Positions 10,831 through 23,139 are shown, counted from the stretch's first letter. The stretch is 64,000 nt of DNA from Dactylorhiza incarnata (GCA_033032865.1 JAWHQI010000273.1:3534001-3598000); one strand, 5' to 3'. The notes: generated from the sequence alone by a model not told the origin. Made by a program: numbers and translations.

Positions 10831-11690
10831 TGCCATCGCCTCAAACTCGACCCTGGAACCCGCCCCATTCACCAGAAGAAGAGGTCCATTGCAGATAAGC
10901 TGGAGGCACCTATCCGGGAGGAGGTGAGCAAGCTCGTCAAGGCAGGGTTTTATCGGAGATCCAGTACCCAGGCTGGGTCTCCAATGTAGTGATGGTGAAG
11001 AAATGGGATGGTAAGAGGCATATGTGCGTTGACTTCTCTTTGTTTAATAAATATTGCTCCAAGGATTGTTACCCCTTGCCCAGAATCGATGCGTTCGTTG
11101 AATCCGCTGTCGATTTCTCTGGGATGTCTTTTTTAGATGCTTTTTCAGGTTATCACCAAATTCGCATGCACCCTCCTGACATTAAGGATGTATCTTTCAT
11201 CACCGGGGACGGGTGCTATTGTTATAAAATGATGCCATTCGGCTTGAAGAATGTAGGGGAAACATACCCGCGAATGATGGATAGGGTGTTTCGCGAGCAG
11301 AAGGGAAGGAACCTTGAGGTCTACGTGGACGACCTGATGATCAAAAGTTGAGACTTTGAGTCCCACCTCAGGGACCTGGAGGAAACCTTTGGGACTTTGA
11401 GAAAAATTAAAATGAGGATTAACCCCTTGAAGTGTGTCTTCGGGGCCAGACGAGGGAAATTCTTGGGTCATTTGCTCACCCCCCTCGGGGTGGAACCTAA
11501 CCCAGACAAGGTAAGGGCGATCCTCAAGTTGGGATCTCCAAGGAATGCAAAGGAAGTTCAACGTCTGACAGGGAAGCTAGCCGGGTTGAGTAGGTTCCTT
11601 TCCAAGTCTGGAGAAAAATGTTCTTCTTTCTTCAGGGTATTGAGGGGTAACAAGAAATTCGAGTGGACCTCGAGTGCGAGAAAGCTTTTC
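10831..11690 (+). pseudogene. Reverse transcriptase of element C
   Basis: RT motifs in order: RPIHQKKRSIADKLEAPIREEV, then a frameshift near 10960-10990, CVDFSLFNKYCSKDCYPLPRID, MSFLDAFSGYHQIRMHP, MMPFGLKN, and the catalytic YVDD box in VYVDDLMIKS (about 11318-11350). TGA at 11349-11351 follows the box directly. The thumb/connection (GHLLTPLGVEPNPDKV) continues in the same frame to about 11690, where another shift occurs. Tat/Retand affinity follows from the flanking dual RNase H. Catalytic aspartates are intact but the frame is not. Confidence 0.9.
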
Positions 11691-12150
11691 AAGCGCTAAA
11701 AGGACAACTGACCCAGGCCCCACTGCTGCAAGGGCCAAGACAAGGGGAGGACCTATACCTATACTTAGGGGTGGGGTCGGAAGCGGTCAGCTCGGTGTTG
11801 GTTCGGGAAGAAGGGAAGAAACAACCCCCCAGTTATTATGTTAGCAGGGTGTTGAGGAAGGCCGAGCTCAGATACCCAATCTTGGAGAAGTTAGCATTCG
11901 CCCTGGTGGTGTCGGCCAGAAAGCTGCGACCCTACTTCCAGTCACACTCAATCAAAGTAGTGACCGACCATCCCCTCCGCGGCATCATGGAGAGGGTGGA
12001 GCACTACGGGAGATTGGCCAAGTGGTTAATAGAACTGAGTGAATTCAATATCTCCTACGTGCCCAGGGTATCCATAAAGGCACAAGAGGTGGTGGATTTC
12101 ATGGCCGATTATGTAACTAAGTTAGAAGAGTCCGAACTACCCAACCCAGT
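11663..12150 (+). pseudogene. First RNase H domain of element C (degenerate)
   Basis: LYLYLGVGSEAVSSVLVREEG...YYVSRVLRKAELRYPILEKLAFALV...VVTDHPL is the ordinary RT-linked RNase H fold. The first catalytic Asp is missing (YLGVGS). In Tat elements this domain is known to be degenerate beside an acquired second RNase H. Confidence 0.8.
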
Positions 12151-12562
12151 GACTTGGAAGATGCTTGTGGATGGCGCGTCAGGAGAGCACTCCTTCGGGG
12201 GATGGGTGGTATTGGTAAGCCCCCAGGGCACCAGGATCGAGCAAGCCATCAACATTCATTTCCCTCTCACCAACAACCAGGCAGAGTATGAGGCCGTGAT
12301 AGCAGGCCTCCGCTTAGCTCGGGAGTTGGGGGTGCAGGACGTGGAGGGCTCGATGGACTCCATGGTAGTGGCTTGCCAGATCAAGGGGAAGTTTGAGGTC
12401 AAAGAGCCGACTCTCCAACGGTACCTGGAGAAGGTCAAGGGGGTCGTAGGGAAATTCCACACTTTCTCCATCAAGTACATCCCAAGAGAGGAGAGCACCC
12501 AGGCAGACCTCCTGGCCAAGTTCGGTCCTCAGGCAGGAGGGACAGTTTCGGAGCTCTTCTGA
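12151..12562 (+). pseudogene. Second, archaeal-type RNase H of element C
   Basis: WKMLVDGASGEHSFGGWVVL...TNNQAEYEAVIAGLRLA...SMDSMVVACQIKG...STQADLLAKFG matches the plant/archaeal-type RNase H found only in Tat-group plant gypsy elements. Candidate catalytic residues are all present: Asp in VDGAS, Glu in AEYEA, Asp in SMDS and Asp in QADLLA. It would remove RNA from RNA:DNA hybrids in place of the degenerate first domain. The frame ends at TGA 12560-12562, then resumes unchanged into integrase. Confidence 0.88.
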
Positions 12563-12586
12563 CCTTCCATCGAAGAGGGGGAGCTG

Positions 12587-13863
12587 ATGGAGGTGGATCA
12601 GCGAACATCGTGGATGGATCCCTTCATCACCTTCCTGGTATCGGGAAAGTTCCCTGAAGGAGACGTTGACAAGCAGCGGCTCAGGTACAAATCAGCATAT
12701 TACTCCTTACATGCAGGGTTGCTATACCGCAAAACACTCTCGGGGCTCCTGGCTCATTGCGTATCTGAGGAGGAGGTCCCGAGAGTCCTCGAAAAAATCC
12801 ACTCGGTGGAGTGTGCCAGTCACTCCAGGAGCCAGACTTTGGAGGGGAGAGTGCTAAGGCAAGGCTACTTCTGGCCTACCCTCAGCAAGGATGCAGCAGA
12901 ATTCGCGAGGAAGTGTTCAAAGTGCCAGCTCTATGCTCCACTCCAACTCCTTCCATCTCAGAGACTCTGGACAATTACGGCCCCCTGGCCCTTTGCGATA
13001 TTGGGGTTGTATTTGGTGGGACCCTTCCCGCAGGCAAGCGGCCAAATGAAGTACCTACTGGTAATGATAGACTATTTTTCCAAATGCGTCGAGGTGAAGG
13101 CGCTGGCCAAGGTAACATCCCAGGTAGTGAGAAATTTTGTTTGGGGTGAAATAAATTGTAGGCATGGGCTCCCTCTAGCCATCATGACGGATAACGGACC
13201 CCAATTCGCCAGCGAAGAGTTTGTTAATTTTTGCACCCAACTTAGCATAGACCTCAGGTTCGCGTCGGTCCACCACCCAAGGAGCAACGGTCAGGTAGAA
13301 GTGGCGAACAAGATAATTGTCAACTGTTGAAGAAGAAGGTAGAGAATCTTAGAGGCAATTGGGTGGAGTAACTGCCTTCGGTCCTATGGGCCTTAAGGAC
13401 TACTCCAAACATGGCCACAGGGGAGACCCCTTTCAAACTATCTCACGGATCTAAGGCTGTCCTCCCGATAGAATTCGAAGTAAAGACCACCAGGGTGGTC
13501 ACTGCATGCAAAGGAGATGGAGAGTGGTTAATAGAAAATGATGCAGAGCAAAGGTTGTCCCTGGACCTGGTAGAAGAACTCTGGGACCTCGCTACTGTCC
13601 GACAGGAGGAAGTCAAGAGGCGGATGGCTCGATACTTTGATCTACATATCAGGATAAAACAATTCGAGAGAGGAGATTAGGTCCTGAAGAAGGTAGATGC
13701 GGTAGGAAGAGGGGCCGCTGTGGGTAAGTTAGAGCCCAATTGGGAAGGGCCCTACATTGTAAGCGAAGTGCTCAATTCGGGGGGATACCACCTGCAGGAT
13801 GTGGAAGGGGTACCCCTCAACTGAGCCAGGAGTGGGGATGATTTGAAGAGATTTTACCCTTAG
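12587..13863 (+). pseudogene. Integrase of element C with C-terminal domain
   Basis: Zinc-binding region (CSKCQLYAP at its end) precedes the catalytic core. The core has Tyr where the first catalytic Asp should be (ILGLYLVGPF instead of WG-x-D-x-x-GPF). The second Asp (MTDNGPQF) and the Glu (NGQVEVANK) are present. A frameshift near 13322 and stops at 13369-13371, 13678-13680 and 13822-13824 follow. The C-terminal domain is recognisable to 13863 (NWEGPYIVSEVLNSGGYHL, LKRFYP). Loss of the first Asp alone should abolish integration. Confidence 0.87.
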
Positions 13864-13931
13864 CAAATTTTTGCAAATAACTTTTGTATGTTTCCTCCTC
13901 GATACGTATATTTTGAAATAATTCTTGAGCA

Positions 13932-14987
13932 GGTTACAAGTTCTTTGGTGCCGGAATGCACCAGATCGATTCCACTGTCGGGCTCTCATAGACGGTGGGT
14001 CAGGTTGATCTCTAGAGAGGCTGGCAAGGTTACAAGTTCTTTGGTGCTGGAATGCCCCAGATGGATTCCGCTGACGGGCTCTCATAGACGGTGGGTCAAG
14101 TTGATCTCTGGAGAGGCTGGCAAGGTTACACGTTCTTTTGTGCTGGAATGCCCAGATCGATTTTGCTGTCGGACTCTCATAGACGATGGGTCAGGTTGAT
14201 CTCTGGAGAGGATGGCAAGGTTACAAGTTCTTTGGTGCTGGAATGCCCCAGATCGATTCCGCTGCCGGGCTCTCATAGACGGTGGGTCAGGTTGATCTCT
14301 GGAGAGGCTGAAAAGGTTACAAGTTCTTTGGTGCTGGAATGCCCCAGATCTATTCCGCTACCTGGCTCTCATAGACAGTGGGTCAGGTTGATCTCTGGAG
14401 AGGTTGGCAAGGTTACAAGTTCTTTGGTGCTGGAATGCCCCAGATCGATTCCGCTGCTGGGCTCTCATAGACGATGGGTCAGGTTGTTCTCTAGAGAGGC
14501 TGGCAGGGTTACAAGTTCTTTGGTGCTGGAATGCCCCAGATTGATTCCGCTGCCGGGCTCTCATAGACGGTGGGTCAGGTTGATCTCTGGAGAGGCTGGC
14601 ATGGTTACAAGTTCTTTTGTGCTGGAATGCCCCAGATCGATTCCGCTGCTGGGCTCTCATAGATGATGGGTCAGGTTGATCTCTAGAGAGGCTGGCAAGG
14701 TTACAAGTTCTTTGGTGCTGGAATGCCCCAGATCGATTCCGCTGTTGGGCTCTCAGAGACGGTGGGTCAGGTTGATCTCTGGAGAGGCTGGCAAGGTTAC
14801 AAGTTCTTTGGTGCTGGAATGCCCCAGATCGATTCCGCTACCAGGCTCTAATAGATGGTGGGTCAGGTTGATCTCTAGAGAGGCTGGCAAGGTTACAATT
14901 TCTTTGTTGCTGGAATGCCCCCAGATCGATTCCGCTGCTGGGCTCTCATAGACGGTGGGTCAGGTTGATCTGTGGAGAAACTGGCAA
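13932..14987 (+). repeat. Tandem array of 11 x 96 bp downstream of pol in C
   Basis: Units begin GGTTACAAGTTCTTTGGTG at 13932, 14028, 14124, 14219, 14315, 14411, 14507, 14603, 14699, 14795 and 14891. All spacings are 96 bp except one of 95. Because 96 is a multiple of three, a 32-residue repeat can be read on either strand; I treat these frames as by-products. Retand elements are known for an amplified tandem repeat in the 3' untranslated region. Confidence 0.95.
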
Positions 14988-15591
14988 GTTATTAAGGGCT
15001 CGGCTCGCAGAACCTCCCGCGAGAGAGGCGAGCCCAGAGGCTCTCTCACGTAAGAACAAAAAACCGCGATAGATGAAGCACACCTAAGTCCAAAGACAAA
15101 AACGGGGCTTAAGGGCACGATGGTTGCTAACCTCTTGACCATCACCAAAAAGTAAGGTGCGAGCGCGAGCCCGATTAAATGCCGAAATAGGAGAACAAAG
15201 GCGGGCATAATAAAACACATTCAGGCGAGCATGACCACAAGTACAAGCGCGAGTAATATAATAAGATGGGAGGGACATTCGACAGATATGCAAATAGCTT
15301 TCCATTGGTCCGAAAATGTTGGCGACAACGACGAATTCACCGACCATCCGGCAGGAGCTTTACACCTGGAAAACCATCCGCTGCAGAATTTTTTGCTCGC
15401 CCTTGCTGCAAGCACCGCGTCGATAATAGGAGCGGGAGAAATAAATAAGGGAAAATACACACACAAATAGCAAGCGAGTAATAAAGGAGGAATATACGTC
15501 TTTTATATTTTTTTTTCCAAAATTGTTACAAAATTCCATGCAGTTCTCGCCAGCAAAAAAAGAAAACCAAAAAGGAAAACAATGGTAAGAA
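14988..15591 (+). other. Non-coding spacer of C between array and antisense gene 1
   Basis: No coherent gene on either strand. It contains the region after the antisense stop codon and presumably the antisense 3' untranslated sequence; no clear terminator or poly(A) signal was resolved. Confidence 0.5.
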
Positions 15592-16412
15592 TCACGACTC
15601 ATCTACGCATTGTTCGCCCTCGCTCCTCTCAGAGGGTGTGGTAGGCAGGAACATCTCCGAGACCAAGTCCTCCAAGGTGAGCTCCACCGCCTCCACAGTA
15701 AGCAGGCTGGACCGCTTGAGAGTGCGAAAGGCGAACGTCGCCGCATGAAGGGCTCCCTCCCGCATCTCTGTCGTGTGCTCCAACCTCTTAGCCCTCAGCG
15801 ACCTGAGACTGGGCGGGAGAGCGGCCCCAACAAGGTCGTGGTTCAGTGTCTTCAACCCTTCTACCTGCTGCGCCAGGTCGGTATTGTGAGCAAGGAGCTC
15901 GCTGGCCGTCTTGGCATCCTACAAGGAAAAAGTTTAAGCGCGAGTAAGGGAGGATAAGAAAGGGTAGATGAATGAATGAAACTCACCATCCCACCCTGGA
16001 GGCTGGCGACAAGTCCATCCGAGATGGCGAGCTTTTCATTTAGGCTGGCCACCTCCTCCACCGAAGCCTTCAGCTCCTCCTGGAGAGCTTCGGAGCTGTT
16101 CTCTTTCCTCAGGCTCGCGATCTCCTTCACGGCGATCTGCACCTCGCGCGTGAGCTCCTCAGAGTTTCTCTCCAGCTGAAAGTTGCGCCGAGCCACCATA
16201 TGGGAAAGCTCCAGCGAGCGGAGTTGGGACCGCACGCTCTCGTGAGAGAGCGCTTGCGAGCTCAGCGAGTTGAACTCCTTTGCGTCCTCCCGCCCATAGA
16301 GTCCTAAGGACAGGCCAAAGGCATCACCGCCGATCATATCCTACTCCACCCAGGAGGGGAGGAGAGTTGATATCGAAGCTCGATTGGCTTCCTTGCCCCA
16401 GACCAGTAGAGG
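15592..16412 (-). pseudogene. Antisense gene 1 of C, 3' exons (coiled-coil part)
   Basis: On the minus strand the frame enters from 16412 and continues that of 25992-26200 exactly once B is removed. It has one stop (16341-16343), then MIGGDAFGLSLGLYGRED and a long heptad-rich coiled coil (ELTREVQIAVKEIASLRKE, EELKASVEEVASLNEKL). A GT-AG intron (15919-15986, 68 bp; donor GTGAGT, acceptor TTTTTCCTTGTAG) joins phase 0 to DAKTASELLAHNTDLAQQV, and the gene ends VDES with TGA at 15592. Function is unknown. Antisense extra ORFs are known in Tat-group elements. Confidence 0.75.
15919..15986 (-). other. Intron of antisense gene 1 (second)
   Basis: Minus-strand donor ATG|GTGAGT and acceptor TTCCTTGTAG|GATGCC. 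Removal joins two phase-0 exons without changing frame, while reading through gives unrelated residues. Confidence 0.7.
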
Positions 16413-16702
16413 CGCGCTGATGAGTCCCAATTATATACACATTTATGGACTCATCTGGGCCGATTCTCTAGTCTTTGCACTTCACTTTAGACATGTTTTT
16501 ATTCCTATTTAATATTCCATGCTAAGTGCACTTCTAGGCCCATTTTGGTGTTATTTCTTGTTCATCTTCGTTACTAGTTTTCATGCAATGTTAAGTGCCA
16601 CCTTCAGTGGCTAGACTGGTGTTGTATGCTGGAACAGGAGTCGTGCAGGTGTTCCCGGTACAATTCTGTACAGGAACACTGCGCACGATCACTGGCTCTA
16701 TC

Positions 16703-16929
16703 GCGCATGACCACTGGTCATGCGCCACTGATCGTGCGCACTTAACGCCCATTTTATGAGTTCTGTTTTGCTTATCGCACGACCACTTACGATAGTGCGC
16801 ACGACCACTGGTGGTCGTGCGCAACTGGTCATGCGAACATGTATTTTATAAATTTCTTTCATTTCAAGCTCCGCCCAGGCAGCGCGCACGATCGCAGAAC
16901 TCCAGTGCGCACGACCACTGGTCGTGTGC
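16703..16929. repeat. Palindrome cluster in the B 5' LTR
   Basis: Copies at 16703-16725 (perfect, with CATGACCA in the arms), 16797-16822 (perfect 12-bp arms around TG) and 16907-16929. Same motif as in element A. Confidence 0.9.
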
Positions 16930-16961
16930 CAATGACCGTGCGCAGTATTCAGTCCAGCGCC

Positions 16962-16971
16962 TATATATATA
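16962..16971 (+). promoter_or_regulatory. TATA box of the B 5' LTR
   Basis: TATATATATA, 33 bp downstream of the last palindrome, the same spacing as in A. Confidence 0.6.
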
Positions 16972-17855
16972 TGCCTGTTCCGCTTTTAGGGCAGGATCAA
17001 GCCGCCGGGAGCGCGAGTGGCAGTCCGTACGCCGGCGATTTCCATTCCTGGACACCTCCACTTCATCTCATACGCAAGGGGAAGTCCTCTCCAACCATTC
17101 CAAGCATTTCTCCATTGTCCGGGAGCATTCTCCACCATCCGCAAGCCCTCAAGCAGCTGTTTTTTCCACTCCAGTCCGGTGAGAAGAAGAGGAATCCTGA
17201 GGTAGAAGACGACGGAACCACGTAGAGAGATCGTGACAGTCTCTCTACACCGGAAGCACAGTCCGCCCGAGTCCAGAGGTAGCTTGACAAACTACCATTC
17301 CGGCCGTGAACGTCCGCTAGTCTTCATCCATTGGTTATCTCTTTCCTCTCTCCTTCGTTGTAATCTTTGAATCTTTTAAACTTGAATATCATGATGTTTG
17401 GTTTAAATGAAATGAATGTTTCTTCTCTTTTCATCATTACTTGCTTGTGAATCGCTTCGCCTCCACTCATCCACTCACTCACTCACGCACTCAAGGTGTT
17501 CGATCCGCGTTAGCAAGAGCTAGCGGCGTTTGTGAAGAGGTGTTTGCAACCCTCACCTTCCCGCACTAGAGCACGCTCCATCCGCCTCACGAAGCACGAC
17601 ATCGCGGCCGTTGCATCCATCTCGCCTTGCGAAGCGGTGCTTTCGACCCGCATTTCCTTCATTATTGTTAAGAGTAGGAAAACCCAACCAAAACCCCCCT
17701 TTTGTGTGTTTGTTTACGCTTGTGTAACAATAGTCACACAACACGATTCGTTTACCCAACCTGCATTCCTCAAAAGACCGACACTCGGGGATCCTATTCC
17801 CAAACTTTATTACTTGCGCGACCGGTGCACTTGCCGAAACATCGCATCAAGTTTT

Positions 17856-17873
17856 TGGCGCCATTGCCTGGGA
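17856..17873 (+). other. Primer binding site of element B (tRNA-Asp type)
   Basis: TGGCGCCATTGCCTGGGA, six bases after the LTR end; two changes from the A site. Confidence 0.88.
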
Positions 17874-18045
17874 ATGCAGACGTGATGAATTCGTCTGCGT
17901 GAAAAATCGTTGCACTAGGAACTTTTCTCTTTTATTATTTCTCTTTGTTTACCTCTGTTGTCTTTGCTTATTTTTGATACGCGCATTTCTTTACCTTCGT
18001 TCTTTCCATCGTGCGCTAATCTTTTGGGTTTTAAGTATTCCTAGC

Positions 18046-19413
18046 ATGACCTCCATTCAGGAATACATCTATCAAGGAAGTTTAAATGATCTAAAGGTTC
18101 AAGCACAAAGGAACGATCATGACTTCGGGATTTCCTCCGACATCATTGAGTATATGACTGGGAACTGCAAGTTCAGTGGGGATAAATATGAAGATGCGGT
18201 ACAACACGTGCAGGACTTCTTAGAAATTTACTATACATGTATATTCAGTGGAGTTGAAAACGACCCGCAAAAGATCCTAGCATTTTCATTTTCCCTACAT
18301 AATAAATCCAAAAGCTGGTACTGGGATTTCCGGAAAAGAGAGGCGACCTAATGGAAGCAGCTCGAGGGGAGATTTTTGCATGAGTTTCAACACCGTACTC
18401 GAGTGTTGGACAAGTACAGGGAACTCATAACCTTCGGTCAGGGAAAGGAGGAGACGCTAGTTGATGCTTGGGAGCGTTTTCAATCCCTGCATCGGGGATG
18501 CTACCGTGAAGATCTATCAGAAGTCTTTCTAATTCAGATTTTCTATTTCGGCGTATTGGACAAATTCCGTCTGTTATTCGATGTGGCAGCCGGAGGGGCC
18601 CTGTTTAATAAATCGGGAAAGGACGCGTGGGAAGTGGTCGTGAATATTGTTCACACCAGCCAGCACTGGAGTCATGTCATTCTTTCCCCCAGTACTGCTG
18701 AAGTGAATGCAGTAACATTCCACGGAGCAGCGGGTCATGTGCCGTCAGGGCAAACGGAGCAGTTAGCAGCTTTGGTGGTCGGGATGCTGGATAAAATGAA
18801 TGACCAATCTTCCGCTATTCAACAGCTTCACTCCACTATTGGGATTCTTACCAATGTTGTTTCTGGGCTTGCAAGTCAGCATCCGGAGTCTGTGATTACC
18901 ATGCGATTGAGAAGCGGTAGAGGTGTTGACAATCCTCCTCGACAGGAACCACTTGTGAGGCCCACTGACAAGTGTAATTCAGACATGGCCGAGAAGCAGA
19001 CTCAGATTCATGTTGAGCCAGACCTCGTGAGCGAGGCACGACCCTCGGGAAGTGTTGTTCACCCTCCATTCCCCCACAGGTTGCGAAACGAGAAATCCGA
19101 GAAGCAGTTCCGCAAATTCCTGGAAATAATGAAAGGAGTGCAAGTGAGCATCCCTCTGATTGAAGCCATTTCTCAAATGCCGGGCTACTCCAAGTTCTTG
19201 AAAGACTTGATTTCGAAGCGGAGACTGTTGGAGGATCTCAAGACTATCGACCTCACTGAGGAGTGCTCCGCCATCATCTCCAATATGCCCACAAAGTGCA
19301 AAGATCCGGGCAGCTTCACTATTCCGTGCAGGATTGGTCATCACCGTTTCAGCCAGGCGCTCTGTGATTTGGGAGCATCAATCAACTTGATGCCGCTCTC
19401 TATCTATCAATGA
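18046..19413 (+). pseudogene. gag and protease start of element B
   Basis: The frame begins at ATG 18046 (MTSIQEYIYQGSLNDL). Athila-type gag motifs are ILAFSFSLHNKSKSWYWDF, then after a single TAA (18349-18351) EETLVDAWERFQSLHRGC, IQIFYFGVLDKFRLLFDVAAGGALFNKS. The C-terminal part reaches the protease active site [14 protein letters not shown] (about 19368-19408), a form typical of Athila-type elements. One extra base near 19411 shifts the frame; the protein resumes in the next frame. Gag forms the particle; the protease processes the polyprotein. Confidence 0.9.
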
Positions 19414-22400
19414 ACTAGGTGCAGGGACCTTGAAGCCGACACGGGTAATGCTACAGCTAGTTGATCGGTCGATCAAAAAACCATCTGGAATTGTCGAGGA
19501 CCTCACAATAGTAGTAAACGGCCTCGCATTTCCAGCCGATTTTGTCATCCTCGACATGAAGGTTGATACTATGGTGCCCATTATCTTGGGGCGGCCCTTT
19601 CTCGCTACAGCTCGTGCTATCAATTATGTGGAGCAGGGGGAGCTCACGCTCAGATTGGGGGAGGACGCTATATCCTTTAACGTCCACAACCCATCGCAAC
19701 TCTTCCAAATCACGGAATGCGAACCGACTGAGCTGCTTGAAGAATTCGATGACCAGATCGATGTGGATTTGGATGACTGCGAGATGTGTTGGCGGCGCGA
19801 GGACTTGGGCAATGACGGTGCTCATTCAAACCAGCCCGATAGTCCACATTCAATCGGAGGGCCATCCAGTGATTCTGCTGATCCAAACATTTACCCGGCT
19901 CTCAAACAACTACCGGATTCTCTAAAGTACGTTTTTCTTGGAGAAAATGCCACGCATCCAGTGATTATTTCCGCAGCTCTTTCCGCCGCCAACGAAACCG
20001 CATTAGTGGGTGTGCTGAGAAAGTACCATAAAGTCTTCGGACGCTCTCTTGCAGACATTAAGGGAATCAGCCCCACGGTCTGCATGCATAAGATCCTTCT
20101 TGAAGATCAGTACAAACCCTCAGCACAGCCCCAAAGGCGTTTGAACCCAAAAATGCAAGAGGTAGTGAAGGCAGAAGTGATAAAGCTCTTAGACGCTGGC
20201 ATCATTTACCCAATCAGCGACAGCAAATGGGTCAGCCCAGTTCAGGTGGTACCGAAAAAGGGAGGGATCACCATTGTTGCCAATGAAAAGAATGAGTTGC
20301 TACCTGCCCGAATGATCACCGGATGGAGAGTCTGCATCGATTACCGCAAGCTAAATGATGCTACACGTAAGGACCATTTCCCACTCCCCTTCATTGATCA
20401 GATGTTAGAAAAGTTAGCGGGGCGGGACTACTACTGTTTCTTGGATGGGTACTCAGGTTACAATCAAATCTTAATAGACCCGTCTGATCAAGACAAAACA
20501 ACATTTACATGTTCCTCAGGTACCTTTGCATTTAAAAGAATGCCATTCGGACTGTGTAATGCCCCCGCAACCTTCCAACGTTGTATGCTCGCTATTTTTG
20601 CTGACATGGTGGGAGACTTCCTCGAAGTTTTCAGGGATGACTTTACTCTCTTTGGCAGCAGCTTTGATTCTTGCCTCGCGAATTTGGCCAAGACTTTGAA
20701 GCGGTGTGAGGACACCAATCTTGTCTTGAACTGGGAGAAATGCCATTTTATGGTGCGCGAAGGAATTGTGTTGGGGCATAAGGTTTCCTGCCAAGGGCTC
20801 GAGGTGGATCAAGCGAAGGTAAGTGTTATTAGAAACCTCCCTCCGCCCACGTCAGTGAAAGGTATCCGAAGTTTTCTTGGTCATGTGGGATTTTATCGAA
20901 GGTTTATTATGGACTTTTCATCCATTTCGAAGCCTTTATCTCGCTTACTCGTTAAGGATGTCCCCTTCCACTTCGACGATGCATGCATGCAGGCCTTTGA
21001 AACTTTACAGGGACAACTCATCTCGGCTCCAATTTTGGTGGCACCCGACTGGAATTTACCCTTTATTATCATGTCTGACGCAAGTGATGTAGTCGTAGGT
21101 GCTGTACTCGGTCAAAAGAAAGATAAGACTTTTCACACCATTGCGTATGCCAGTAGAACTCTCAACAGCGCGCAAGCAAACTATACCACCACGGAGAAAG
21201 AAATGCTAGCCGTGGTCTTCGCCTTTGAAAAATTTCACTCATACTTGGTACTTTCCGAAGTAATCGTGTGCACGGACCACGCTGCACTCAGGTATATTTT
21301 CAGCAAAAAAGAATCCAAATCGCGTCTGATTCGTTGGATTTTACTTTTGCAGGAATACAATTTTGAAATCAAAGACAAGAAAGGGGTGGAGAACGTGATA
21401 ACTGATCATCTTTCGCGGTTGGAGTACGACATGACGGCCGACATCCCCAACAGCTTTGTGGAGGAAACGAACGATTATTTCCCGGATGAAAAGTTATTCG
21501 CAATCATTACGCCTCATCCAACAGCCCCATGGTACGCTGATATTGCTAACTACTTGGCTTGTAAAACCCTTTCTCCGAATCTGTCCCCTCAGCAAAGACG
21601 GAAGCTTGCCTCTGATTCAAAATACTATTTTTGGGAAGACCCGCTCTTATTCCATACGTGCAGTGATGGAATTATCTTATGTTGCGTTCCTGAAGCCGAG
21701 TTTCAGTCTATACTGCAGCACTGCCATGACAGAGAAGCTGGCGGGCACTTCGGGGCCGTTCGAACAGCGCGAAAAATATTGCAATGCGGATTATTTTGTC
21801 CAACCCTCTTCAGGGACGCCCAGGCTTATGTCATCAAGTGTGACGAATGCCAAAGGACCGGAAATATCTCCCGGCGTAACGAGATGCCCCTCAATAACAT
21901 GCTGGTCTACGAACCATTTGATGTTTGGGGGATATACTTTATGGGTCCTTTCCCAATGTCTCATGGTAAGCATTATATCATTGTGGTAGTTGATTATGTC
22001 TCAAAATGGGTGGAGGCCGAGGCGGTTGCCACGAATGATGCCAGCACGGTGCTACATTTTATCCACAAGAATATCTTCTCCAGGTTTGGGATGCCGAGAA
22101 CTATTATCAGCGACGGCGGTAGTCATTTTTGTAATAAGCAGTTTGTGCAGCTCATGAAAAAGTTTGGGGTCCATCATAAAATTTCCTTAGCGTACCACCC
22201 CCAAACATGTGGACAAGTAGAAGTATCCAACCGCGAGCTCAAGCGAATAATCGAGAAATCAATACATTCAAATAGGAAGGAGTGGTCTAAAAAGGCCGAC
22301 GACGCATTATGGGCTTACCGGACCGCTTTCAAAACACCTATCGGCATGACTCCGTTTCAATTAGTCTATGGCAAGGCATACCACCTTCCTGTGGAGCTGG

Positions 22401-22800
22401 AGAATAAAGCATTATGGGCAACCAAACTGTTGAACATGGACATTGGAGCTGCGGCCAAGGTGCGTCGTTCACAACTCAACGAATTGGAAGATCTCCGGCA
22501 TTTCGCTTATGAAACGCTCGCATCTACAAAGAGAAAACAAAAAAATGGCATGATCGACACATCATCCCTAAGGAGTTCAAAATTGGGGACCAAGTGCTGC
22601 TTTACAACTCCCGTCTCCGCCTCTTTCCAGGGAAGTTAAAATCAAGGTGGAGCGGTCCTTTCTCAGTGACCGACGTCACTCCCTTTGGTGCCATCGAAAT
22701 ATCAGGGGATAAGGGAGACAAATTTAAGGTCAATGGGCATTGACTGAAGTTATACGATGGCACAATTATAAACAAGGAGTGTCAGTTGGTGACATTGTGA
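19414..22800 (+). pseudogene. pol of element B: protease end, RT, RNase H, integrase
   Basis: One frame of 1069 codons (19430-22639). Protease end: [34 protein letters not shown] (about residue 298), [28 protein letters not shown]; the catalytic box reads VFRDDF (about 400), Arg where Met or Val is usual. RNase [14 protein letters not shown] (about 548), [17 protein letters not shown]. Integrase: zinc region ending CDECQRTG; core [10 protein letters not shown] has Tyr for the first catalytic Asp, while ISDGGSHF and GQVEVSNRE keep the other Asp and the Glu. A one-base loss near 22510 shifts the C-terminus ([26 protein letters not shown] in the other frame), which has TGA at 22741 and ends at 22800. 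Confidence 0.92.
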
Positions 22801-23126
22801 GACGAGCACCATAAAAGTGCTTACAGCTGATGTTCTGTATTTCTCTTATTTTGTGAAACTTTCTCTTATGCACTCTTATTTAATTTCTGCACTCTTTAAA
22901 CATTTATAATACAGGTATTTGGTCCAGCTTAAGGACATAAAATAAAAGCGATGCTGGGAGACAACCCAGATTTGCTTTTTTTGTTTTTCTAACCTGTTTC
23001 AATTCAATTTTTATCTATTTTTGCTACTTTTAGTTGTACCGTTTGCAGGTGTGCTTTGTACTTCGTGTGGCGGATGCTGCGGATCGTGCATGAAATTAAC
23101 GCCAATCTTCCGGTAATGTGTAGATT

Positions 23127-23139
23127 AAGTCTGGGGGAG
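23127..23139 (+). other. Internal polypurine tract 1 of element B
   Basis: AAGTCTGGGGGAG; 907 bases before tract 2, against 908 in A. Confidence 0.6.

Larger units (their letters stand above)
16418..17849 (+). repeat. 5' LTR of element B
   Basis: TGATGAGTCCCAATTATATAC to ATCGCATCA. Shares the first 60 or so bases and the palindrome type with A. TATATATATA lies at 16962-16971, and tandem short CACT repeats near 17465-17490. Confidence 0.95.

Noticed and set aside
14091..14666. 191-codon open frame with a 32-residue repeat (and its minus-strand counterpart)
   Set aside because: It follows from a 96-bp tandem array whose period is a multiple of three; both strands are open and no independent coding evidence exists.
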